51,521 nucleotides of DNA from Asanoa siamensis (GTDB taxonomy: Bacteria; Actinomycetota; Actinomycetes; Mycobacteriales; Micromonosporaceae), in NCBI RefSeq assembly GCF_016862555.1, contig NZ_BONE01000056.1, forward strand, positions 1 through 51,521, given 5' to 3'. Every line of letters begins with the position of its first letter. Position 1 is the stretch's first letter. Position numbers and translations under genes: made by a program. Of this stretch, positions 30,296 through 37,954 are shown piece after piece. The notes beneath the pieces were generated by a model. It did no database searches. It had not been told where the DNA came from and worked only from the letters and a program-made list of their open reading frames with translations.

Positions 30296-31288
30296 GTGCG
30301 TATCCCCGCCGCCGTGGTGTCCGTCCTCGTGCTCGCGCTCGCCGGCTGCACCGCGGGCAAGCCGGAGCCGGAGGCCACGGCCGACTTCCAGCGGAGCCCG
30401 CGCGGAGTGGCCACCAAGACCGGGCCGTTCGAGAGCGGGCCGGTCAAGCCGCCGACGGACAAGGTCTGGGTGGGCGCCTGGGTCAAGCCCGAGGTGTGGG
30501 GCCAGGCCGGCCGGCGCGACGCGGTCGCCAAGGTGGAGAAGTCGCTCGGCCGCCGGTTCGACGTCATCAACACCTACCGGACCTTCGACGAGAAGTTCTG
30601 GACCGACACCGACAAGGAGTACGTCAAGCGCGGCAGCGTGGTGATGGTCAGCTGGGCCTCCGGCGACACGCGGTCCATGGTGGACGGGCGGCACGACGAG
30701 ATGATCCGGGCCCAGGCCAAGAAGATCGCGAAGGCCAAGCGTCCGGTGATGATGCGGTTCCGCTGGGAGATGGACCGGCCCAACCTGCAGGCGACGATGT
30801 GGTCGCCGGAGGACTACGTCGCGGCCTGGAAGTACACCCGGCGGATCTTCAAGGAGGAGGGCGCCACCAACGCGTCCTGGGTGTGGTGCCCGACCGCGGA
30901 GGGCTTCGACCGGGGTGACGCACCGGCCTTCTACCCGGGCGACGACCAGGTCGACTGGACCTGCGTCGACGTCTACGCCAGCAGCGAGTTCAAGCCGCTG
31001 GACCAGCTCATGGGCAATTTCCTGAAGTGGGCGGCGGAGCGGCCCAAGCCGATCATCATCGGCGAGTTCGGGGTGTCCGAGGAGTGGGGGTCCGCGAAGC
31101 GGGCCGAGTGGATCCACGACGCGACCGAGGTGTTCCAGGCCAACCCGCAGATCCGGGCGGTGGCCTACTTCGACTCGGATCCCGACGACAACCCACCGAC
31201 GCTGCAGTTCAAGATCTCGGACGACGAGGCCGCCTTCGGCGCGTTCCGCGAGCTGGCGGGTGAGCTGTCCGGTGAACGGGCTCCCTGA
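30296..31288 (+). CDS. GH26-like lipoprotein glycoside hydrolase
   Basis: This 330-residue protein has a short signal peptide with lipobox Leu-Ala-Gly-Cys (Cys ~18), so it should be anchored outside the membrane. The catalytic domain resembles GH26: acid/base Glu158 in RFRWEMDRPN and nucleophile Glu257 in IIIGEFGVS, with VDVYAS and AYFDSD strands as in the larger GH26 protein at 21123. GTG at 30296 has AAGGAG upstream, 20 bases after the flippase stop. It may release or edit the polymer during export. Confidence 0.85.
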   Translation: MRIPAAVVSVLVLALAGCTAGKPEPEATADFQRSPRGVATKTGPFESGPVKPPTDKVWVGAWVKPEVWGQAGRRDAVAKVEKSLGRRFDVINTYRTFDEKFWTDTDKEYVKRGSVVMVSWASGDTRSMVDGRHDEMIRAQAKKIAKAKRPVMMRFRWEMDRPNLQATMWSPEDYVAAWKYTRRIFKEEGATNASWVWCPTAEGFDRGDAPAFYPGDDQVDWTCVDVYASSEFKPLDQLMGNFLKWAAERPKPIIIGEFGVSEEWGSAKRAEWIHDATEVFQANPQIRAVAYFDSDPDDNPPTLQFKISDDEAAFGAFRELAGELSGERAP

Positions 31289-31299
31289 TCCAGGAGGCC

Positions 31300-32070
31300 T
31301 CAGCCGCGGCGCTTGGCGGTGGCGAGGAGGCGCAGGGCGTACGGGGCGTCGTGGCGCAGGTAGCGGCGGGCCAGCCGGCGGGGCTCCGAGCCCAGCCGGT
31401 GCGCCCACTCCAGGCCGGCGCGCTGCATCCAGACCGGGGCGCGGTGCTGGTGGCCGGCGACGAAGTTGACGGCCATGCCGCAGCCGAGGAACCAGGTGCG
31501 CGGCAACTCGCTGCGCAGCCGGCCGATCAGCCGCTCCTGCCGGGGGAAGCCGATGCCGACGAAGACCAGGTCGGGCGCCGCGGCGACCACCGACGCGACA
31601 GCGTCGTCCACCGCGGCCGGGTCGGCGTCGAAGCCGAACGGGGGCGACCGGTGCCCGGCCACCGCCAGCCCCGGACAGCTCGTGGCCAGCCGGTCGGCGG
31701 CCCGCTGCGCGATGTCGGGGGTGTCGCCACCGAGGACGAACACCGAGCGGGTGTCGGCGGCCAGCCCGGCGGAGAGCGACCAGATCAGGCTCGATCCGGT
31801 GACCCGTTCCGGCAGCGGGTTGCTGGCCAGCCGGCTGGCCCAGATCAACGGCATGCCGTCCGCGACGACCAGCGTGGCGTCGTCCAGGAACGCGCGGACC
31901 TCGGGGCACGACCGGGCCTGCCGGACGATGTCCACGTTCGGGGTGAGGATCCGCCCTCCGTGCCCGCGCGCCAGCGCCCGCCGCACCACGGTGACCACCC
32001 GGCGTTCGGTGATCATGTGTAGCCGCGAACCGTCCAGCCGAACTCGGGCAAATCCGTAATGAAGTGACAC
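31300..32070 (-). CDS. WecG/TagA/CpsF family glycosyltransferase
   Basis: This 256-residue enzyme transfers a sugar from a nucleotide donor to a lipid-linked acceptor. Family motifs are TPNVDIVRQAR, ADGMPLIWASRL, FVLGG, VGIGFPRQERL and FLGCGMAVNFVAG. GTG at 32070 is favoured over an in-frame ATG at 32127 because GGGAG lies seven bases before it. It is the only gene of the polysaccharide cluster on the minus strand: convergent with the GH26 lipoprotein (11-base gap) and divergent from the second sulfotransferase. Confidence 0.9.
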   Translation of the reverse strand: MSLHYGFARVRLDGSRLHMITERRVVTVVRRALARGHGGRILTPNVDIVRQARSCPEVRAFLDDATLVVADGMPLIWASRLASNPLPERVTGSSLIWSLSAGLAADTRSVFVLGGDTPDIAQRAADRLATSCPGLAVAGHRSPPFGFDADPAAVDDAVASVVAAAPDLVFVGIGFPRQERLIGRLRSELPRTWFLGCGMAVNFVAGHQHRAPVWMQRAGLEWAHRLGSEPRRLARRYLRHDAPYALRLLATAKRRG

Positions 32071-32120
32071 TTCGGCTCTCCCGCTCGTTATGTGATGAAA
32101 ACGAGCGAAGGCGGGTAAAG

Positions 32121-33071
32121 GTGGCACGCTTACTCTTCGTCGGCGGGCTGGGCCGAAGCGGCACCACGCTGGTCGAACGGCTGCTCGGCGAGCTGCCTGG
32201 GGTCTGCGCGCTCGGGGAGGTCGTCCACCTCTGGCAACGTGACATCCGCGGCGACGAGCGATGTGGCTGCGGCGAGCGGTTCTCCGTGTGCGCGTTCTGG
32301 ACCAAGGTCGGCGAGACCGCCTTCGGCGGTTGGGGCAACGTCGACGTCTACCGGGTGCTCGCCCTGCAGGCGGCGGTGGAACGCACCCGGCACATCCCGC
32401 GGCTCGCCTCGCCCCGGCTGCCCGACGACTACCGGGCCCAGGTGCGGGAGTACGCCGGCTACTACACCGCCGTCTACCGCGCCGCCGCCGAGGTGACTGG
32501 GGCGTCCGTGCTCGTGGACTCCTCCAAGCACAGCGCGCTCGCGCACTGCCTGCGCTGGGCCACCGGGATCGACCTGCGGGTGGCCCACGTCGTCCGCGAC
32601 CCCCGCGGCGTCGCGCACAGCTGGACCAAGGTGGTGGCCCGGCCCGAGACCGACGGCCAGAGCGAGATGACCCGCTACTCCCCCGGCCGCTCGGCCATGC
32701 TCTGGAACGCCCACAACGCCGCGTTCGGCCTGCTCGCCCGCCGCGGCGTGCCGCTGCTGCGGGTCCGCTACGAGCAGTTCGTCGCCGACCCGTCGGCCGG
32801 CCTGACCGCGCTCGCCGAGTTCGCCGGGCTCGCGCTCGGCGAGGGCGACCTCGACTTCCTCACCGAGGCGCACGCCGACCTGCGGGTCGGGCACAGTGCC
32901 GCCGGCAACCCGATGCGGTTCTCGGTCGGCCGGATACCGCTGCGCCGCGACGACGGCTGGGTGAGCGGCCTGCCGGCCACGGACCGGCGCCTGGTCGGCG
33001 CGGTCTGCGCCCCGCTGCTGCGCGCGTACGGCTACCCGGTCATGGTCTCTTCCCGCGGAGGTACGCAATGA
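32121..33071 (+). CDS. Sulfotransferase, second copy
   Basis: This 316-residue protein is unlike the first sulfotransferase in detail but has the same fold motifs: the phosphosulfate loop GGLGRSGTTLVERLL at the N-terminus and the 3'-phosphate site VVRDPRGVAHSWTKV. A cysteine-rich insert (ERCGCGERFSVCAFW) follows the first motif. The pair suggests sulfation at two positions or on two sugars. GTG at 32121 starts just before the P-loop; only a weak ribosome site is seen. The next gene overlaps by ATGA. Confidence 0.9.
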   Translation: MARLLFVGGLGRSGTTLVERLLGELPGVCALGEVVHLWQRDIRGDERCGCGERFSVCAFWTKVGETAFGGWGNVDVYRVLALQAAVERTRHIPRLASPRLPDDYRAQVREYAGYYTAVYRAAAEVTGASVLVDSSKHSALAHCLRWATGIDLRVAHVVRDPRGVAHSWTKVVARPETDGQSEMTRYSPGRSAMLWNAHNAAFGLLARRGVPLLRVRYEQFVADPSAGLTALAEFAGLALGEGDLDFLTEAHADLRVGHSAAGNPMRFSVGRIPLRRDDGWVSGLPATDRRLVGAVCAPLLRAYGYPVMVSSRGGTQ

Positions 33072-33985
33072 GCGAGTGGCCGTCGGTCGGTGTGGTCATC
33101 CCGACCCGGAACCGGCCGGAACTGCTCCGGCAGGCGCTGGCCGCGGTGCGGGCGCAGGACTACCCGGGGCAGTTGCGGGTCGTGGTGGCGTTCGACCAGA
33201 CCGAGCCCGACCTGTTGCTGGCCACCACGGAGGGCGTACCCGTGATGGTCATCTCGAACTGGCGCGCACCCGGCCTCGCCGGCACCCGCAACAGCGGGAT
33301 CCTGGCCCTCGACACCGAACTGGTCGCCTTCTGCGACGACGACGACGAGTGGGCGCCCGACAAGCTGCGGACCCAGGTGCCCGCGCTGACCGCGTCGACC
33401 GCCGAGTTCGCGACCTGCGCCATCGCGGTGTCGTTCCAGGGCAAGGTGACCCCGCGGCTGGCCGGGATGGCCTCCGTCGGCGTGGCCGAGCTCGCCCGCT
33501 CGCGGATGGCGATGCTGCACTCGTCGACGTTCCTCATGCGGCGGTCGGCGCTGGTCGAGTCGGACCGGATCGGGCTGGTCGCCGAGGACGCGCCGGGTTC
33601 GCAGAACGAGGACTGGGACCTGCTGCTGCGGGCCGCGCGCCGGCACCCGATCGTGCACGTGGACGAGCCGCTCGTGCGGGTGCTGTGGGGGCGCAGCTCG
33701 CATTACGCGTACGAGTATCAGACGAAGATCTCGTCGCTGCGCTGGATGATGGAGCGGCACCCGGAGATCCGCGGCTGCCCGCCCGGCGCGGCCCGGGTCT
33801 ACGGCCAGCTCGCCTGCTGGAGCGCGGCGACCGGCAACCGGGCCGAGGCCTGGAAGTGGACGCGGGAGGCGGTCCGGGCCAACTGGCGCGAACCGCGCAC
33901 GGCGATCGCGGTCGCCGCGATGACGGGCGCGGTCAAGGTGGAGAACGTCCTGTCCACCCTGCACAGATATGGCCGCGGCATCTGA
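33068..33985 (+). CDS. Glycosyltransferase family 2
   Basis: This 305-residue protein has a GT-A fold start VVIPTRNRPELLRQALAAVRAQ, GLAGTRNSGIL and the metal-binding acidic run FCDDDDEW, followed by an acceptor region with NEDWDLLLRAA. It transfers a sugar from a nucleotide donor inside the cell. The C-terminal helical part (~240-305) is not membrane-spanning. It overlaps the sulfotransferase stop by four bases, so glycosylation and sulfation are translationally coupled. Confidence 0.92.
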   Translation: MSEWPSVGVVIPTRNRPELLRQALAAVRAQDYPGQLRVVVAFDQTEPDLLLATTEGVPVMVISNWRAPGLAGTRNSGILALDTELVAFCDDDDEWAPDKLRTQVPALTASTAEFATCAIAVSFQGKVTPRLAGMASVGVAELARSRMAMLHSSTFLMRRSALVESDRIGLVAEDAPGSQNEDWDLLLRAARRHPIVHVDEPLVRVLWGRSSHYAYEYQTKISSLRWMMERHPEIRGCPPGAARVYGQLACWSAATGNRAEAWKWTREAVRANWREPRTAIAVAAMTGAVKVENVLSTLHRYGRGI

Positions 33986-34018
33986 CTTTTGTCGGTGGGT
34001 GTGGCTACATTCGGCGCC

Positions 34019-34822
34019 GTGAAGGTGACTGTCGCCGACGGCGTCGGGCTCAACGTGCGACACACGGTGGGCGCCGCGGCGCCCGCGTTCCTGTTGGTGC
34101 ACGGCCTGGCGTCCAACGCCCGGCTGTGGGACGGGGTGGCCGCCGCGCTCGCCGCGGCCGGGCACCCGAGCTACGCCGTCGACCTGCGCGGTCACGGCGA
34201 GTCCGACCTGCCCGACCAGGGCTTCGACACCGCGACCGCGGCGCGCGACCTGGCGTCCGTGATCGCGTCGCTCGGTCTCGACCGGCCGGTGGTGGCCGGG
34301 CAGTCCTGGGGCGGCAACGTGGTGGTCGAGCTGGCCGCGACGCACCCCGCGCTGGTGCGGGCGCTGGCCCTGGTCGACGGCGGGTGGATCGACCTGCCGG
34401 CCGAGTTCGACTCGTGGCCGGCCTGCGCGGCGGCGCTGCGGCCACCCGACGTCAACGGGTGGCGGGCCGACGACCTACGGGCGCGGCTGCTGGCCGGGCA
34501 TCCCGACTGGTCGGCCGCCGCGGTCGACGCGACGCTGGCCAACCTGCGGGTCGGCCCCGACGGGCGGCTGTCGCGGCGGTTGCCGGTCGAGCGGCACATG
34601 GAGATCCTGCGCAGCATGTGGGACCACCCGCCGGGCCGGTGGTTCCCGCGCCTGACGATGCCGGTGCTGCTGCTGCCGGCCGGCGACCCGGCGCGCGTCG
34701 CGTCCGCGGCGGCGGCGATCCCGTCGGCCACGGTGCGGGCTTACGCGGGCGGCGACCACGACCTGCACGCGCAGCAGCCCGACCGGCTGGCCGCCGACCT
34801 GCTGACGCTGGTGCGGTCATGA
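34019..34822 (+). CDS. Alpha/beta-hydrolase
   Basis: This 267-residue hydrolase shows the oxyanion segment LLVHGLASNARLWDG, nucleophile elbow GQSWGG and the C-terminal histidine in GGDHDLHAQQP. The substrate is unknown. The GTG at 34019 is preferred; a TTG at 33989 is possible and neither has a strong ribosome site. The stop overlaps the next gene (ATGA), indicating coupling to the S51-like fusion protein. Confidence 0.88.
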   Translation: MKVTVADGVGLNVRHTVGAAAPAFLLVHGLASNARLWDGVAAALAAAGHPSYAVDLRGHGESDLPDQGFDTATAARDLASVIASLGLDRPVVAGQSWGGNVVVELAATHPALVRALALVDGGWIDLPAEFDSWPACAAALRPPDVNGWRADDLRARLLAGHPDWSAAAVDATLANLRVGPDGRLSRRLPVERHMEILRSMWDHPPGRWFPRLTMPVLLLPAGDPARVASAAAAIPSATVRAYAGGDHDLHAQQPDRLAADLLTLVRS

Positions 34823-36417
34823 GCCGGCTGCTGGTGGTGATGGGCTCCGGCGAGACCGCGCCCACGATGATCAAGCCGCACCGGTCGGTCTTCGAGCGTG
34901 TGACGGGTCCGGCGGTGCTGCTGGACACGCCCTACGGTTTCCAGTCCAACGCCGACGACATCTCGGCGCGGGCGGTCCGCTACTTCCGGCAGAGCGTCGG
35001 CCGGGCGGTCGAGGTGGTCACCTGGCGGCGGCCACCGGCCGACCCGGTGGCCACGGAGCGTGCGCTGGCCGACCTGCGGGCCGCGGGTTGGGTGTTCGCG
35101 GGCCCGGGCAGCCCGACCTACACGCTGCGCCAGTGGCGCGACACGGCGATCCCGGCCTTGCTGGCCGACAAGCTGGCGCGGACGGGGGTGGTCCTGTTCG
35201 CCAGCGCGGCGGCACTGACGCTGGGCACACACACGGTGCCGGTCTACGAGATCTACAAGGCGGGCATCGAGCCGCACTGGGCACCGGGCCTTAATTTGAT
35301 CGAGGCGGCGATCGGCTTCCCCGCGGTGGTCATCCCGCATTACGACAACGCGGAGGGCGGCCACCACGACACGCGCTACTGCTATCTGGGCGCGGGCCGC
35401 CTGGCGGCGCTCGAGGCCGAGCTGCCGCCCGACCATCTGATCATCGGGGTCGACGAGCACACGTCGGTCTGCTTCGACCTGGACGCCCAGACGGCGACGG
35501 TGTCCGGGAACGGCGTGCTCACGCTGCGCCGGGCGGGTGCCAGCGCCGTTTTCCCGGCTGGTTCGGTGCTCACGTTCGCGGAGGTGGCGGAGGGCCCCAC
35601 GGCCCGGGGCGCGGGTCTGCGCGGCGCCGCGGGTCTGTCGGGCGCCGCGGGTCGGTTGACAGCTGGGGGTCAGCCCGACGCCGCAGGTTTCCCGGGCGCC
35701 GCAGGTCTGCCGGCCGCCGCCGGCTCGCCCGGCGTCGCGGGTCCGCCTGGCGCCGCGGGTCCGCCCGGCGCCGCGGGTCCGTTGACGGCCGCAGGTTCGT
35801 CTGGTGCCGCGGGTCCGTTCGACGCTGCGGGTCCGTTCGACGCGGCGGCACCGTCTGGCGCCGCGGTGCCGTTTGGCTCGGCGGGTTCACACGGCGCCTC
35901 AGGTCTGTTCGGCGCTGCGGGTGCGTCGACGGCCGGGGGTCCGTCGGCCGAGGCCGCGGGCTTCGCTTCCCTGCCCCAGCAAACCGGCGCGACCCCCACC
36001 GCGCCGCCCTCGCTTCGGGGCACGACCGACGAGCTGGACGCTCGGTTCGCTGCGGGCCTGGCGGCGCGCGATGTCGATGTCTGTGTGGCCACGATCCTCG
36101 ACCTCGAGCAGGCCATCGTCGACTGGTCCGCCGACACCGAGACCAGCGACGGCCCCGACTATCCCCGGTCGGTGCTGCGCGGCATGGTGGTCCGGCTGGG
36201 CGAACTGGCCCAGCGCGGTGCCGTCGACCCGGCGGAGACGGTCGGGCCGTTCGTCGACGCGCTGGTCGATCTGCGCGCCCAGGCGCGGGCCAACCGTGAC
36301 TTCGCCACCTCTGACGCGGTCCGCGACCGCCTGGCGGCCGCCGGGGTCGACCTCCGCGACGGCCCGTCCGGCACGACGTGGCACTTCACACAGGAAACGG
36401 ACTCGGGAGTCCGTTAG
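34819..36417 (+). CDS. S51-like domain + collagen-like repeats + CysRS-type C-terminal domain
   Basis: This 532-residue protein is a three-part fusion. Residues ~1-255 resemble the class-I glutamine-amidotransferase/peptidase S51 (cyanophycinase-like) fold, with GSGETAPTM, FAGPGSPTYTL and a nucleophile-elbow-like FASAAALTLG (Ser129). Residues ~260-385 are Gly-Ala-Ala-rich with collagen-like Gly-Pro-Pro steps. Residues ~400-532 resemble the C-terminal helical domain of cysteinyl-tRNA synthetase, including RAQARANRDFATSDAVRDRL and a final DGPSGTTW. No signal peptide is seen. ATG at 34819 overlaps the hydrolase stop. The last codons coincide with the first TetR operator. Confidence 0.85.
   Translation: MSRLLVVMGSGETAPTMIKPHRSVFERVTGPAVLLDTPYGFQSNADDISARAVRYFRQSVGRAVEVVTWRRPPADPVATERALADLRAAGWVFAGPGSPTYTLRQWRDTAIPALLADKLARTGVVLFASAAALTLGTHTVPVYEIYKAGIEPHWAPGLNLIEAAIGFPAVVIPHYDNAEGGHHDTRYCYLGAGRLAALEAELPPDHLIIGVDEHTSVCFDLDAQTATVSGNGVLTLRRAGASAVFPAGSVLTFAEVAEGPTARGAGLRGAAGLSGAAGRLTAGGQPDAAGFPGAAGLPAAAGSPGVAGPPGAAGPPGAAGPLTAAGSSGAAGPFDAAGPFDAAAPSGAAVPFGSAGSHGASGLFGAAGASTAGGPSAEAAGFASLPQQTGATPTAPPSLRGTTDELDARFAAGLAARDVDVCVATILDLEQAIVDWSADTETSDGPDYPRSVLRGMVVRLGELAQRGAVDPAETVGPFVDALVDLRAQARANRDFATSDAVRDRLAAAGVDLRDGPSGTTWHFTQETDSGVR
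35605..35960. repeat. In-frame collagen-like codon repeats
   Basis: Units of 15 and 18 bases built around gcgggtccg-ggcgcc recur about twenty times, imperfectly, encoding Ala-Gly-X-X-Gly-Ala and Phe-Asp-Ala-Ala-Gly-Pro variants. The frame is kept throughout. Absence of strict Gly-X-Y periodicity makes this collagen-like rather than a true collagen helix. Confidence 0.8.
36396..36415. promoter_or_regulatory. TetR-type operator, copy 1
   Basis: AACGGACTC-GG-GAGTCCGTT is an inverted repeat with nine-base arms, overlapping the stop of the S51-like fusion gene and ending on the first base of a possible -10 box TAGATT (36415-36420). The same core recurs 32 bases downstream. The likely ligand is the TetR protein encoded at 36823. 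Confidence 0.65.
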
Positions 36418-36428
36418 ATTGGAGGCAA

Positions 36429-36446
36429 CCGGACTCGGGAGTCCGG
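36429..36446. promoter_or_regulatory. TetR-type operator, copy 2
   Basis: CCGGACTC-GG-GAGTCCGG repeats the 16-base core of copy 1 exactly. It lies just downstream of the expected transcription start and upstream of the ribosome site GGGGAGGA (36453-36460) of the SnoaL-like gene. Centre spacing of 32 bp is three helical turns, so both sites face the same side of the DNA. Confidence 0.65.
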
Positions 36447-36466
36447 ATCCACGGGGAGGAACCATC

Positions 36467-36826
36467 ATGAGCTACGCGCGGATCAGCGACGCCGTCCGGG
36501 AGCTGGCCTTCGAGCCGACGCTGCCGTTCGAGGAGGCGCTCGACAAGTACTACGCGCCCGAGTTCGAGCACCGCAACGACGGCGAGGTGCTCGACCGGGC
36601 CGGCTTCGCGGCGATGGTCACCGGCATGCGGAGCCGGATCGCCACCGGCACGATCACGGTGCTCGACGAGCTGCACGACGGCACGACCTACGCGGAGCGC
36701 CATGTCTACGACGTCACGATGAAGGACGGCAGCCGGCTGCACCGGGAGCTCTACGTCTTCGCCACGCACGCCCCGGACGGTCGCTTCCGCACGGTGACCG
36801 AGACCGGCTTCGACGTCGTGCCATGA
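36467..36826 (+). CDS. SnoaL-like (NTF2 fold) protein
   Basis: This 119-residue single-domain protein fits the SnoaL/NTF2-like fold: a cone-shaped pocket from curved sheets, with patterns DKYYAPEFEHRNDGEVLDRAGF, TITVLDELHDGTTYAERHVY and HRELYVFATHAPDGRF. Such proteins are isomerases, hydrolases or ligand binders; no activity can be assigned. A strong ribosome site precedes the ATG. It is expressed with the TetR gene, whose ATG overlaps its stop. Confidence 0.88.
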   Translation: MSYARISDAVRELAFEPTLPFEEALDKYYAPEFEHRNDGEVLDRAGFAAMVTGMRSRIATGTITVLDELHDGTTYAERHVYDVTMKDGSRLHRELYVFATHAPDGRFRTVTETGFDVVP

Positions 36827-37362
36827 CGCGGGTCAGCCACAGCCGCACCGACGCCCGGCGCAACCACGACCGGGTCGTCGCCGCGGCCCGGGAACTCTTC
36901 GCCCGCCACGGCCTCACGGTCACGGTGCCACAGGTGGCGGCCCACGCCGGCGTGGGCCGGGCGACGGTCTACCGCAGCTACCCCACCAAGGACGACCTGG
37001 TGCTGGCGGTCGCCGAGGAGAGCTTCACGGCGCTCGAGTCCTGGACCCGAGCGGCCATCGCGAACAACACGGCGCTCGCCACCTACGTGCCGGACCTCTT
37101 CGCCCGCCTGGCCGCCGACCGCGGCCTGGCCGAGACCTTCTTCGAGGCCCGCCTCCTACCGGCCACCCGGCTCCTGGACCTGATCGGGGAGCTGGTCACC
37201 GCGGCCCAGTCGACCGGACAGGTCCGCGCGGACCTTGACGACCTCGACCTCCGCATCACACTCTGCGGCCCGGCCCGCCAACTCATCGCCCTCGACCAGT
37301 GGTCCCCCGACCGCTGGCGCCGCCACGGCGCGATGGTGGTCGCCGCGCTCCGCCCGTGTTGA
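36823..37362 (+). CDS. TetR family transcriptional regulator
   Basis: This 179-residue repressor has the N-terminal helix-turn-helix (~17-60: VVAAARELFARHGL, VPQVAAHAGVGRATVYRSYPTKDDLV) and a C-terminal ligand domain. It overlaps the SnoaL-like gene by ATGA and most likely represses its own operon through the two palindromes at 36396 and 36429. Confidence 0.93.
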   Translation: MTRVSHSRTDARRNHDRVVAAARELFARHGLTVTVPQVAAHAGVGRATVYRSYPTKDDLVLAVAEESFTALESWTRAAIANNTALATYVPDLFARLAADRGLAETFFEARLLPATRLLDLIGELVTAAQSTGQVRADLDDLDLRITLCGPARQLIALDQWSPDRWRRHGAMVVAALRPC

Positions 37363-37377
37363 CCTGAGCCACCTCGT

Positions 37378-37406
37378 GCAACCTCGAACCCGTCCGCGAC
37401 CGTCTT
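37378..37406 (+). promoter_or_regulatory. ECF-type promoter of the sigma factor operon
   Basis: GCAACC at 37378-37383 and CGTCTT at 37401-37406 are separated by 17 bases. The AAC in the -35 and CGTC in the -10 are typical of promoters read by extracytoplasmic-function sigma factors, so the operon is probably autoregulated. The ribosome site GGAAGGAG begins ten bases further on. Confidence 0.6.
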
Positions 37407-37432
37407 GCTCCCGACGGAAGGAGCGCGGACGC

Positions 37433-37954
37433 GTGAAGGGACCTGACGAAGAGGAGTTTCGTGAGTTCGTCACCAACGCTCGGGAGACCCTGCGCGGGCT
37501 GGCCTACCTGACCTGCGGCAGCTGGGCGATGGCCGACGACGCGGTCGGTGCCGCGCTCAGCAAGCTCTACGTGCGGTGGAACCGAATCGCCGCACCCTAC
37601 GCGTACGCCCGGCGCATGGTCGTTCTCGCCGCCATCGACGAGACCCGCCGGCCGTGGCGCCGGGAGCAGGCGGCCGGCGACCTCCTGCCCGAACAACCCG
37701 GACCCGACCGGTACGGCGCCGTCGACGACCGGTTGCACGTGCAGGCCGCCCTCGCGCGGGTGCCACCGGGGCAGCGCGCCGTCCTCGTGCTGCGCTTCTA
37801 CGAGCAGCTCAGTGTCGAGGAGACCGCCGAGGTGCTCGGGCGCAGCCAGGGCACCGTGAAAAGCCAGACCGCCCGTGGCCTGGCGGCGCTGCGGGCCGCG
37901 CTCGCCGCCGACGAGAACCGTGTCACCACCGCGCAAGGAGGAGACTCCCGATGA
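37433..37954 (+). CDS. SigE-family RNA polymerase sigma factor (ECF type)
   Basis: This 173-residue sigma factor has region 2 (FREFVTNARETLRGLAYLTCGSWAMADDAVGAAL, then KLYVRWNRI) and region 4 (ALARVPPGQRAVLVLRFYEQLSVEETAEVLGRSQGTVKSQTARGL); no other domain is present. GTG at 37433 has GGAAGGAG nine bases upstream. The next gene overlaps by ATGA and encodes a one-helix membrane protein, the usual place for a regulator of the sigma factor. Confidence 0.92.
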   Translation: MKGPDEEEFREFVTNARETLRGLAYLTCGSWAMADDAVGAALSKLYVRWNRIAAPYAYARRMVVLAAIDETRRPWRREQAAGDLLPEQPGPDRYGAVDDRLHVQAALARVPPGQRAVLVLRFYEQLSVEETAEVLGRSQGTVKSQTARGLAALRAALAADENRVTTAQGGDSR

